From Rathayibacter sp. SW19 (GTDB lineage: Bacteria > Actinomycetota > Actinomycetes > Actinomycetales > Microbacteriaceae), in the NCBI RefSeq assembly GCF_030866825.1, contig NZ_CP133020.1:620001-684000 (forward strand): a stretch of 64,000 nt of DNA, read 5' to 3'. The notes under the pieces were generated by a model. The model saw nothing but the letters and a program-made list of their open reading frames with translations. It did no database searches and was not told the origin of the DNA. The position numbers and the translations under genes are program-made. The number at the start of each line of letters is the position of its first letter. Position 1 is the first letter of the stretch. Positions 7,837 to 16,086 of the stretch are shown here, piece by piece.

Positions 7837-8748
7837 ATGATGGAACCGAAGCCACACAAGACTTACGCCGAACAGCTCGAACTCCTCAAGTCTCGAGGCC
7901 TGGCCGTCGCCGACGAGGCAGACGCTGTCGCGTTGCTGCAACGGGTTGGCTACTATGCGCTCAGCGGATACTCCTACCCGTTTCGACTCAAGAACCTGGA
8001 CGGCAGCCGCTCCGATCGTTTTCGTCAAGGCACCTCGATCGAGCAAGTTGGGTCACTTTAGTGGTTTGACTGCCGACTGCGCACCGCCGCATTTTCGTTA
8101 ATTCAGCACGTCGAGACATATCTGCGTGCGCTCATGGCGTACAGGCTTGGCGCGCGTGATCCTCTTATTCACACGAAGCCGGGGCTTCTTACCATCGATC
8201 ACGGAGAAGATTACGACCGGTGGATTCGTGACCTGGACAAGAAAATCCGGGACTCGCGCGAAGAATACATAATGCACCATCGCTCGCATCGTGACTCCGT
8301 GGTACCCATCTGGGTTGCTGTCGGTGTGCTCGACTGGGGGAGCCTGTCACACCTCTACAACTGCGCGCCGATAGCTGTGCGCGATGAGGTCGCCGACTGC
8401 TTCGGAATCTCGGCCGCGCAGGTGAAGACATGGCTCCGTGCGCTGAACGTCGTCCGTAACGTTTGCGCACACCACGGGCGGTTCTTCAACCGCTACTACG
8501 CATTGACTCCGAAGCTGCCGCGGCGCGGGTGGAACGACTCGTTAGACGCGATCGGGCCGGTAAAGGACACGACGTTCGCAATGCTGACGCTTCTGCAGCA
8601 CCTGAGCTCGCACACGCGGGGCGCGAGTGTGAGCATTCTCCCCGCAACGCTTCGGTCGTTCCCCACATCCAGCGGGCTGACTGTCGGCGCTTTGGGAGTG
8701 CTTCCTGCCTGGGAGGAATTAGCGCTCTGGCGCAAGCAGTTGACGTGA
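7837..8748 (+). pseudogene. Abi_2/AbiF-like HEPN abortive-infection gene with in-frame amber codon
   Basis: One reading frame of 303 codons is interrupted only by TAG at 8059-8061 (codon 75). Before it: HKTYAEQLELLKSRGLAV, LQRVGYYALSGYSYPFR. After it: WFDCRLRTAAFSLIQHVETY, WVAVGVLDWGSLSHLY, and the RNVCAHHGR motif near residue 207, an R-x4-H HEPN ribonuclease signature. In relatives the interrupted site is usually LYxFD, so one base change from a Tyr codon explains the stop. Start codons ATG at 7837 and 7840 are both possible. A downstream ATG at 8134 could still give a truncated protein keeping the HEPN motif. The gene is probably inactivated, unless the TAG is read through. Confidence 0.82.
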
Positions 8749-8895
8749 CGAGCCGCCCCGGCATCTTCGGGCAACGCGCCGGAAAGTTCGGTGGCCCAAC
8801 CGGCGCCGTGTCGATCCCTTTCCGGCTCACATGATTTCGACCGCGGCCGCTCTGGCCCATGTGGAAGGCCGTAGGAATCTCCCACGGGCCGAAGA

Positions 8896-8959
8896 GAGCA
8901 GATTGCGGAAGATGGAATGAACAGATTGCGGAGGTCAGAATGAACAGATTGCCGAACAG
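8896..8959. repeat. Short imperfect tandem repeat with AACAGATTGC(C/G)GA core
   Basis: Three copies of a roughly 22-base unit, (A/G)(A/G)CAGATTGCGGA plus a variable tail, at 8896-8917, 8918-8940 and 8941-8959. They lie in the 285-base gap between the Abi gene and the MFS gene, which has no other recognisable content. Function unknown. Confidence 0.7.
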
Positions 8960-9033
8960 TAGACGCTCGGCCCTGACACCGCAGCTCGCTGAATCATCGC
9001 GCCCCAACCGTGCCCCTTGGTGCAGGCAACGAG

Positions 9034-10263
9034 CTAGCCGCGCCGCGGCCTTGTGGGAGCCAGTGCGCGCTGCCTGACGAGCGCGAGGGGCAGCGTCGCC
9101 AGCGAGATAGCCGCGCAGATGAGCAGTGCCGATGGGAACGACAGTGCGCCGGCAAGCACCCCCAGGAGCACCGAGCCGATTCCGGTGCCGGCGTCGAAGC
9201 CGGTGTTCCACACGGCGCTTGCGAGAGAGTAGTGCTGGCGGCGCACCGACGAGAACGCGTCGACGAGGGTGAGGTTTTGCAAGCCGCCGTAGCTGACGCC
9301 TAGCAGAGCCAGGCCGGCCAAAAAAGGTACGATCCTGGTCGAAGTCGGATCGATGACTGCCCAAGCGATGAGCGCCAGCGCGACCGTGGTGACCAGCACG
9401 AGTGGCCACAGGAACCGCCGAGCCCCGTAGCGGTCGGCGAACGCGCCGAAGCGCCACCGGCAGAGGGCGGTGACGGCGGTCAGCAGGAACAGGCCGATGA
9501 CGGTCGCCGTCTGGTTGCTGCTCATCTGAGGGGCGAAGGTCAGCATGGCACCGCCGGCGAGCGTGACGCCCAACAAGAGGATCACGGGGCGCAGCAGCCG
9601 TGCGATCACAGCGGCCCGCCCGCCGGCGGTGTCGGAATCCCCAGGGGCGGGTGCGCCGTCCCTGCGGGCGTTGTATTCCGCATGCTTCTCGCGCAGCCGG
9701 CGCGCCAGCACGAATGCGGCAGGGATCCCCACGAGTGGGCAGCTGCCGATCGCGAACACCAGTGGGAATCCGATGTTCTGCGCCATCCATGGTGCGAACG
9801 GAAGCAGGAACAGCTGTGGCGCGGCGATCGCGAGACCGTAAGCTCCGATCGCCCTGCCGCGACGGCTGGGTTCCACCAGTTCCGCCACGGCTGCGCTGCC
9901 GACGACGGTCAGCACTCCGAATCCCACCCCGCGCACGGCCGCCAATGTCAGCAGCACGCCCAGCTGATTCGAGAGCAGTTGCGGGAGCGACGCTCCGCCG
10001 AGCAGCAGCAGCCCGACGGCGAGGGTTGGCCCCCAGCCGAATAAGCGCAATGCCATGGGGACGAATGCCTGCGCGAGCACGGTGAACAGCATGAGTGCGC
10101 CATTGATGAGCCCGGCACCGACCGGCCCCGAGCCTCCCGTCACGGCCCACAGCGGCGCGACGGTGATGAGCACGGCGTAACCGCTGAATCCGAGTGCCGT
10201 GGCCCCAAGCAGAGCAGGCATTCCGCGAACCCGCCAGACGGATAGCGAGCCGGTGCCGCTCAC
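9034..10263 (-). CDS. MFS transporter
   Basis: A 409-residue integral membrane protein with about 12 hydrophobic helices in two bundles. The cytoplasmic link between them is hydrophilic (RRLREKHAEYNARRDGAPAP region). RRGRAIGAYGLAIAAPQ after helix 4 and FADRYGARRFLWP between helices 8 and 9 are major-facilitator loop motifs. It probably exports a small molecule by proton antiport; no substrate can be named. No regulator is adjacent. The upstream 10264-10479 stretch holds no recognisable gene. Confidence 0.85.
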   Translation of the reverse strand: MSGTGSLSVWRVRGMPALLGATALGFSGYAVLITVAPLWAVTGGSGPVGAGLINGALMLFTVLAQAFVPMALRLFGWGPTLAVGLLLLGGASLPQLLSNQLGVLLTLAAVRGVGFGVLTVVGSAAVAELVEPSRRGRAIGAYGLAIAAPQLFLLPFAPWMAQNIGFPLVFAIGSCPLVGIPAAFVLARRLREKHAEYNARRDGAPAPGDSDTAGGRAAVIARLLRPVILLLGVTLAGGAMLTFAPQMSSNQTATVIGLFLLTAVTALCRWRFGAFADRYGARRFLWPLVLVTTVALALIAWAVIDPTSTRIVPFLAGLALLGVSYGGLQNLTLVDAFSSVRRQHYSLASAVWNTGFDAGTGIGSVLLGVLAGALSFPSALLICAAISLATLPLALVRQRALAPTRPRRG

Positions 10264-10479
10264 GCCCCGGCGGCGGCAATGGTGTAGCGCTCCATCCGTC
10301 AGTCATATCAGGATGCCGCGTGCGCGGCACAATCCCGCGCCGACACGGGCAGAGCGGTTGCTTACGCGGCCAAGGGCACTGCGATCTGGATCATCTCGTC
10401 GCGGCCGGTGCCGTCCTGATCCGTGTCGAAGCTCAGAGGGCGGCTATATCCGGTCGGGTGGCGGTTTCGATGCGACGGC

Positions 10480-10806
10480 CTATGCCGCTGCCGCAACCGG
10501 TAGCGGTGCGACTCCACGGCTCCGTGCATTGATTCCCGCCTGAACGAACGTCCCACCTATGTTTCCGAGCAGAAGCAGCAACGCGAATTTGCCGCCGGTT
10601 CCGCCCCCGGTCACCTGTGAAAGGCCGGCCGAGAACTTCCACAGCCACCAGATCGAGACGATCGGCACGATGTAGAGCCACGTCGTTGGAACCGACGCGC
10701 CCTGGGCCTTCATCTCGCCACGCGACTTTGCAAGCCAGACGATCCAGTAGATGCCCAACGTGATGATCGGCAAGAAGAACACTGCGGCGGCGCTGCGACG
10801 TTTCAT
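10480..10806 (-). CDS. DUF4234 small membrane protein
   Basis: A 108-residue protein starting MKRRSAAAVFFLPIITLGIY. It carries the DUF4234 pattern of a first membrane helix ending in YWIVWLAKSRGEMK, a second helix with WLYIVPIVSIWWLWKFSAG, and a Gly-rich third segment. The start at 10806 is preceded by GGGAG, which favours it over an in-frame upstream start at 10887. Function unknown. It is monocistronic, with the DUF2130 gene upstream on the same strand and a hairpin between them. Confidence 0.75.
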   Translation of the reverse strand: MKRRSAAAVFFLPIITLGIYWIVWLAKSRGEMKAQGASVPTTWLYIVPIVSIWWLWKFSAGLSQVTGGGTGGKFALLLLLGNIGGTFVQAGINARSRGVAPLPVAAAA

Positions 10807-10995
10807 GGGGCTCCCATACTCGAACAGTGGCTCAGACACTACCGGTGAAGCCAAATCGTCAGGAAGACCCCAGATCGGGGCGAGCATGCGCCGCGGATCA
10901 AGTAAAAGGGCTTCGCGCTCCCAGAGGCTTTACCGGCCTGACGCCGGGGCGGCTGCGACCGCCGTCGGTGCTGCCCGTCCAGCTGGACGGGCGTA

Positions 10996-11030
10996 GGAGC
11001 CTCCCGACCTCGTGTGAGGCTGGAGGCTCC
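10996..11030 (-). terminator. Candidate hairpin terminator after the DUF2130 gene
   Basis: GGAGCCTC and GAGGCTCC form an 8-base stem with an internal CCTCGTGTGAGG hairpin, starting 13 bases beyond the DUF2130 stop. There is no strong T run, so it may act as a weak terminator or as RNA-stabilising structure. Confidence 0.5.
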
Positions 11031-11042
11031 TCGCAATTGAGG

Positions 11043-12269
11043 CTAGGCGGCGTCGTCCGGCTTCGGGGATTCAAGCTCGGCAAACTTCGCCCGCATGGTC
11101 TCATTACCCTTGGTGAGCTTCTTGATTGTGAGAGACGTCGCCTTGTCGTTGGCCAGACGGAGGTTATTTTCGGAGCCGAGCAGGCCCTCCTTGACCTTCT
11201 GAAGGCGATCGATGGCCACGTCGATGTCCTTGATGGCAGCGTCGAACTTGCGCTTGGCAAGGTCGTAGTTCCGACCGAACGCTGACTTGAAGTCTTCGAG
11301 CTCGCCCTCAAAGTCGGTGATGTCGATGTTCTGCTTCTTGACCTGCTCCAGCTCAGCCTTCACCAGGATGGTGTCCTGAGCGGCGTTGCGCAGCAACGCG
11401 ATGATGGCGAGGAAGAACTGGGGGCGGACCACGAACATCTTCGGATACAGGTGCGAGACGTCGGTGATACCCGTGTAGAGATCGGAGTCCTCTTCGAGCA
11501 TCGACACAAGCACCGCATACTCGCAACCCTTGTCGTTGCGATCCTTGTCCAACTTTGCGAAGAAGTCCGAGTTCTTCTTCTTGGTGGCAGAGAGGTCAGC
11601 CTCATTCTTCATCTCGAACATGATCGAGATGTATTCCACCGTGTCTTCGCTGAAGTCGCGGAAGACGTAGTCGCCCTTGGTGCCGCCAGAAGCATCGTTG
11701 TCCTTGCCGAACTCGGCGTTGGGGAACGCCAGCGAGCGGGTGCGGTTGAACTCAATTTCGCAGTGCTGTTCGAGCGTTTCGCCGAGCAGCTTGACCGAGA
11801 GCTTCGCCTTCATGTCCTTATAACGTTCGATGAGATCGTCCTTGAGGGCAAGCTCCTTGGTGTGCGACTCGCTGAGCGCGGCGTCTTTGACCTTCTGCTC
11901 GGCCGTTTGCAGCGCCAGCAGATTCTCGGCCTCGGTGAGGCGCTTCTCCGCGGTTGAGACGGCCTTGGTGACGGCGAGCTCTTGGAGGGTCGCTGCCTGC
12001 TGCAGCTCAGACTTCAGGCGCTGAATGTCAGACTCCTTTTCTGCGACGGCCTTTTGCGCCTGCTGGGCGACCTTCGCCTCGGCGAGTTCGATTTCGGTCT
12101 GCGTGGCCTTCTCTGCCTCAGCCAAGCGTGCATGGAGCTGCTTTTCGAACTCCACCGTGCGCACCTGCTGCACGATATCGGCGTACTCCGCCTCGTCGAT
12201 GGTGAATACCGTCCCGCAATGCGGGCATTTGATCTCGTTTGTTGCGCCGATTGATGCATTGTTGTTCAT
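11043..12269 (-). CDS. DUF2130 protein, zinc-ribbon and coiled-coil, possible nuclease
   Basis: A 408-residue protein. The N-terminus has a half zinc ribbon (CPHCGTVF). Residues 25-160 are a Lys/Glu/Ala-rich coiled coil. The conserved core contains CEIEFNRTRSLAFPNAEFGKD, KGDYVFRD and FEMKNEADLSATKKKNSDF, followed by a second coiled coil. The acidic GDYVF and E-M-K strands resemble a PD-(D/E)xK nuclease core, but this is an inference and the family is uncharacterised. GGAG lies 8 bases upstream of the chosen ATG. It diverges from the type I R-M operon, and DUF2130 genes often sit near such loci. Confidence 0.82.
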   Translation of the reverse strand: MNNNASIGATNEIKCPHCGTVFTIDEAEYADIVQQVRTVEFEKQLHARLAEAEKATQTEIELAEAKVAQQAQKAVAEKESDIQRLKSELQQAATLQELAVTKAVSTAEKRLTEAENLLALQTAEQKVKDAALSESHTKELALKDDLIERYKDMKAKLSVKLLGETLEQHCEIEFNRTRSLAFPNAEFGKDNDASGGTKGDYVFRDFSEDTVEYISIMFEMKNEADLSATKKKNSDFFAKLDKDRNDKGCEYAVLVSMLEEDSDLYTGITDVSHLYPKMFVVRPQFFLAIIALLRNAAQDTILVKAELEQVKKQNIDITDFEGELEDFKSAFGRNYDLAKRKFDAAIKDIDVAIDRLQKVKEGLLGSENNLRLANDKATSLTIKKLTKGNETMRAKFAELESPKPDDAA

Positions 12270-12398
12270 GTCTCGTGCTCCGATCGCTAAGAAGACTGGC
12301 CCACAGGCCGGGCGGTTCCAGGGAGACCCCGGCAGTGTCAACGACTTGTGTCGTCGACGCAATGATGGGTCGAAGTGTGCGCTCAGAGCAAGAAACCA

Positions 12399-12418
12399 CT
12401 GATAACCCTACTTATCAG
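12399..12418. promoter_or_regulatory. Candidate operator upstream of the R-M operon
   Basis: CTGATAA, six bases, TTATCAG: a perfect inverted repeat in an otherwise AT-richer patch 43 bases before the GTG of the HTH/methylase-like gene. A second small palindrome, CGACA-T-TGTCG, follows at about 12437-12447. These would suit autoregulation by the HTH protein or control by the HigA-like protein. Inference only. Confidence 0.45.
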
Positions 12419-12460
12419 AAGCTACTGGCTTGCCTGCGACATTGTCGATACATTTGCCTT

Positions 12461-14431
12461 GTGTCCACGAGCTCATCACTTCTCATCGACCTGACCGGCG
12501 TTGCGCGGTTGGCCGATGTGCAGCGACCCGTGGCATCCGTCTGGCGGTCGCGATTCGCATCAGCGCCCGATCCCTTTCCTCAGGTTGTAAGCGAGAAGGG
12601 CGGCCGAACGCTTTTCGATGCGATGTCGGTTGCGCAGTGGCTGGCGCGCACGGAGCACGGGAACAATCCGGACGCGGTCGCCGACGCCGCCGCATCTGCC
12701 ACACCAGCCGACTTCGATTTCGCAGAGGCGGCGCACGTTGCAGCGGTCGATGCATTGCTTGCTCTTCGCGCTGCTTCGGGGGAGCCCGTTGGCGGTTTTG
12801 CGGTCAACGAACTTCGGCGACGAGCTGTCGCCGCTGATCCCGACGATTCATGCCTGGTGACCGAAGTCTCAACTGCCCGTAAGACGTGGCCGGAGTGGGC
12901 GGACCTGTTGGCGGACGCCGCTTACTCGCCTATCCAGGCGTCGCAGCTCCTCGAGCGGCGTCATGGGGCGACGCAGTCTTCCGCAGGATCCTCCAGCCCG
13001 CTCACACGCGATGCCGAAGCTCTGCTGGTCGCACTGACCAAAGCGCTCACGGCCGACCGGCAGGCGGAACTCGTCGTGGGGGCGGGGATCACCCCGTCGC
13101 TTGTCGCCGAATTCGTCTCGCAAATCAGCGACGAGGTTGACGTCGTGGTGTCATCGCTGACTGAGGGACGCGGCATCCGCCGACGGCTCCTCTGCGACGG
13201 GCTCATGCTGCCGGCGAGGCACTCCGTTGAGGACGCGTCCCGGCTGTACATCGAGCGTCAACCCTCGCGCGGCGCGAGGTCAACGTCCGAAATGCTGCAG
13301 GCCATCGATGAACTTGTGCTCGGGATGCGTGATCGCGATCGTGCGATCGTCCTGGCACCCGCCGCGGTGTTGACAGAGCCCGTCGCGCCCGCCGACGGGC
13401 TGGCACGCACGGATGTACTTCGATCAGGACGCGTGCGGGCGATCGTGAAGCTCCCCTCCGGTCTCGTGACTGCTGCCCCACGTGAGGCGCTTGCGCTGTG
13501 GGTGCTGGGGCGCGAGATGGGCGATATCCCCATGGCGGACCGGTTCACTGCGGTATCCGACCTGAGCGATGCCACCCTCACGACCGCGACCCGAGCAGAC
13601 CTCACGAGCGATGTGCTCGCAGCGATGGGAACCGCTCGCGACATCCGTGCCCACGCCTTCCGGTTCACGCGGCTGATCCGCACCGCGTCACTGCTCGCCT
13701 CCAGCGGTGCCTTGGTCACCGCAAGCGTATCCGCCGCGACACCGTGGTCTTGGCGCGATCTGCCGGCGCTGCTCGACCAGGCCCGTGCCGATCTCGACGA
13801 TGACGTTCCCCTGATCGCGCCTGCCGCGGAGCCCGGACCGACCATTGCGCCCGCACGCGTGGAGTCGCTCATTTCCGAACGGCACCTGCGAGTGCTTCCG
13901 GGAACACGGGTCACGTCCGAGGAGTATGCGGACTCTGGCTTGGTCGTGATTGCGGCGGAGGATCTCGAGCGCCCCGCACGAATTGGCGATCGCCGGGTGG
14001 ATCCGCTGGCGTTCGTGGCCACGCATCCGTTGGCCCAACTCACCGCCGCGGGGGACGTGGTTTTTCGCACCGCGCCTACGCCTCGCGCGTGGGTCGATCC
14101 CGACGGTTCGAAGGTGGTGGTCCACCCCGCGCGAGTACTCCGTATCGATCAGGCGGACCCCGGCGGGCTCGTTCCCGAGCTTATCGCGGCCGACATCGAG
14201 CGTTCCCCGGGTGGCCCGGGAGCGTGGCGTCGGTGGAATCTGCGGCGCGTGCCACCGCTGGTTTCAGCACCATTGCGCGCCGCTCTGACCGATCTCGCGA
14301 ACCGCCGCGGAGCCTTTGAGCGCCGCATCGCAGCGCTCGACACCTATGCCGATCTGCTCACAACAGGAGTCGTCTCCGGCGCCGTGACACTGACCGATGG
14401 CGCCGCGAACGCGGCATCCGAATCCCGATGA
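12461..14431 (+). CDS. HTH-fused, methylase/specificity-like accessory protein of a type I R-M locus
   Basis: Start GTG at 12461 gives 656 residues. Residues 7-60 resemble an actinobacterial helix-turn-helix (LTGVARLADVQRPVASVWRS, then TLFDAMSVAQWL). The middle resembles the distal part of N6-adenine methylases (RDRAIVLAPAAVLTEP, then GRVRAIVKLPSGLVTAAPRE and LALWVLG). The C-terminal 200 residues look like a type I specificity target-recognition half (VVIAAEDLERPARIG ... GDVVFRTAPTPRAWV). No NPPY/F catalytic motif or DPxxGSGG SAM loop is visible, so it is probably not an active methylase. It overlaps hsdM by 4 bases (ATGA). Confidence 0.7.
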   Translation: MSTSSSLLIDLTGVARLADVQRPVASVWRSRFASAPDPFPQVVSEKGGRTLFDAMSVAQWLARTEHGNNPDAVADAAASATPADFDFAEAAHVAAVDALLALRAASGEPVGGFAVNELRRRAVAADPDDSCLVTEVSTARKTWPEWADLLADAAYSPIQASQLLERRHGATQSSAGSSSPLTRDAEALLVALTKALTADRQAELVVGAGITPSLVAEFVSQISDEVDVVVSSLTEGRGIRRRLLCDGLMLPARHSVEDASRLYIERQPSRGARSTSEMLQAIDELVLGMRDRDRAIVLAPAAVLTEPVAPADGLARTDVLRSGRVRAIVKLPSGLVTAAPREALALWVLGREMGDIPMADRFTAVSDLSDATLTTATRADLTSDVLAAMGTARDIRAHAFRFTRLIRTASLLASSGALVTASVSAATPWSWRDLPALLDQARADLDDDVPLIAPAAEPGPTIAPARVESLISERHLRVLPGTRVTSEEYADSGLVVIAAEDLERPARIGDRRVDPLAFVATHPLAQLTAAGDVVFRTAPTPRAWVDPDGSKVVVHPARVLRIDQADPGGLVPELIAADIERSPGGPGAWRRWNLRRVPPLVSAPLRAALTDLANRRGAFERRIAALDTYADLLTTGVVSGAVTLTDGAANAASESR

Positions 14432-16086
14432 AAGGCACCATGCCCCGCACACAGAAGGTCGCCCCCCAGGCTCCATCGACAATGAAGGAGCTGAAAGACA
14501 CGCTCTGGAAGGCCGCCGACAAGCTGCGGGGTTCGATGGATGCCTCGCAGTACAAGGACGTGATCCTCGGGCTGGTCTTCCTCAAGTACGTGTCGGACGC
14601 GTTCGACGAGCGCCGCGGGCAGATCCGCACCGAGCTCGCCGCGGCCGACTATGACGCAGAGCAGATCGCCTCGCTCATCGATGACACCGACGAGTACACG
14701 GGCCACGGTGTTTTCTGGGTTCCGCCCAACGCCCGGTGGTCGTTCCTCGCCGAGCACGCGAAGGGAACCGGCAGCGGGGAGCGCACGATCGGCTTGTTGA
14801 TCGACGAGGCGATGGATGCCATCATGCAGGCGAATCCGCAGCTGACGGGCACTCTCCCGCGCATTTTCAACCGCGACAGCGTCGACCAACGCAGGCTGGG
14901 CGAACTGATCGACCTGCTGAACTCGGCACGGTTCGCGGGGCAGGGCCAGTCCGGGGCGTCGGGACGCCGCGCTCGCGACCTCCTCGGCGAGGTGTACGAG
15001 TACTTCCTGGAGAAGTTTGCCGCCGCCGAGGGCAAGAGGGGCGGCGAGTTCTACACGCCCGCTGGCGTGGTGCGGGTGCTCGTCCAGCTGCTGCAGCCTG
15101 ACCACGGCCGGGTGTACGACCCCTGCTGCGGGTCGGGCGGCATGTTCGTGCAGGCGGAGAAGTTCCTTGAGGCGCACGAGGGCGAAGGCTCCGACATCTC
15201 GGTGTTCGGGCAGGAGCTCAACGAGCGCACGTGGCGCATGGCGAAGATGAACCTCGCGATCCACGGGCTGACGGGCAACCTCGGGCCGCGTTGGGGCGAC
15301 ACGTTTGCGCGCGACCTGCACCCGGAGCTGCAGGCCGACTTCGTCATGGCCAACCCACCATTCAACATCAAAGACTGGGCGCGAAGCGAGTCGGATCCCC
15401 GTTGGAAGTACGGCGTGCCGCCGACAGGCAACGCGAACTACGCCTGGATCCAGCACATCCTCTCGAAGCTCGCGCCCGGCGGCACCGCGGGTGTCGTGAT
15501 GGCGAACGGATCGATGTCGTCAAATTCGAGCGGCGAGGGCCAGATCCGCGCCGAGATCGTGGAAGCCGACCTCGTGTCATGCATGGTCGCGCTGCCAACG
15601 CAGCTGTTCCGCTCGACCGGTATCCCGGTGTGCGTGTGGTTCTTCGCCAAAGACAAGGGCAAGCGCGCCGGCGAGGTGCTCTTCATCGACGCGCGCGGCC
15701 TCGGCCACATGGTCGACCGGGCTGAGCGTGCCTTGTCGGACGAGGACATCGCTCGCATCGCCGGCACTTTCCACGCGTGGCGGGGAATCGAATCGGATGC
15801 CGCTCCCACCGGTGATCGAGCAGTCGCCGAAGGCCGCGTATCGAGATCCGCTTCCACCTACGCCGACACCCCCGGCTTCTGCTACTCGGCGACCCTCGCC
15901 GAAATCAAGGCCGCCGACTACGCGCTCACCCCCGGCCGCTACGTCGGCGCCGCCGAGGTTGAGGACGATGGCGAGCCGATTGAGGAGAAGCTCGCACGGC
16001 TCCGGGCCGAGCTAGAGAACCAGTTCGCGGAGTCGGCGCGGTTCGCTGAGGTCGTGCGCGAGCAGTTGCGGAGGGTCGATGTCTGA
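14428..16086 (+). CDS. hsdM: Type I restriction-modification methyltransferase subunit
   Basis: A 552-residue N6-adenine DNA methyltransferase, the M subunit of a type I system. An N-terminal helical domain (LWKAADKLRGSMDASQYKDV) is followed by the SAM-binding YDPCCGSGGMF near residue 230 and catalytic NPPFNIKDW near residue 309. ATG 14428 overlaps the previous stop; an alternative start at 14440 has AAAGG just upstream. Residues about 459-475 (TGDRAVAEGRVSRSA) are encoded by a variant of the palindromic repeat, an in-frame insertion between the catalytic core and the C-terminal domain. It is translationally coupled to hsdS. Confidence 0.95.
   Translation: MKGTMPRTQKVAPQAPSTMKELKDTLWKAADKLRGSMDASQYKDVILGLVFLKYVSDAFDERRGQIRTELAAADYDAEQIASLIDDTDEYTGHGVFWVPPNARWSFLAEHAKGTGSGERTIGLLIDEAMDAIMQANPQLTGTLPRIFNRDSVDQRRLGELIDLLNSARFAGQGQSGASGRRARDLLGEVYEYFLEKFAAAEGKRGGEFYTPAGVVRVLVQLLQPDHGRVYDPCCGSGGMFVQAEKFLEAHEGEGSDISVFGQELNERTWRMAKMNLAIHGLTGNLGPRWGDTFARDLHPELQADFVMANPPFNIKDWARSESDPRWKYGVPPTGNANYAWIQHILSKLAPGGTAGVVMANGSMSSNSSGEGQIRAEIVEADLVSCMVALPTQLFRSTGIPVCVWFFAKDKGKRAGEVLFIDARGLGHMVDRAERALSDEDIARIAGTFHAWRGIESDAAPTGDRAVAEGRVSRSASTYADTPGFCYSATLAEIKAADYALTPGRYVGAAEVEDDGEPIEEKLARLRAELENQFAESARFAEVVREQLRRVDV
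15808..15846. repeat. Palindromic-repeat variant inserted in hsdM
   Basis: GGTGATCGAG at 15808 through GTATCGAGATCC corresponds to a single forward unit of the GGTCGAG...GTATCGAGACC family with two-base expansions. It keeps the hsdM frame open and encodes the residue stretch GDRAVAEGRVSRS. Confidence 0.6.

Noticed and set aside
7837..8748. Programmed frameshift in the Abi gene
   Set aside because: The frame is identical on both sides of the TAG and there is no slippery sequence, so a plain nonsense codon is the better explanation.
8486..10330. A 614-residue minus-strand frame overlapping the MFS transporter and the Abi gene
   Set aside because: It is a frame-shifted shadow of the MFS gene continuing into noncoding DNA; the MFS frame has clear membrane helices.
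10888..11042. A small gene between DUF4234 and DUF2130
   Set aside because: Only short overlapping frames without motifs are present; the visible structure is a hairpin.
12239..12460. N-terminal extension of the HTH/methylase-like protein to 12239
   Set aside because: The extension overlaps the divergent DUF2130 start and its ribosome-binding site, is Cys/Arg-rich, and crosses a palindromic control region; GTG 12461 fits the HTH start.
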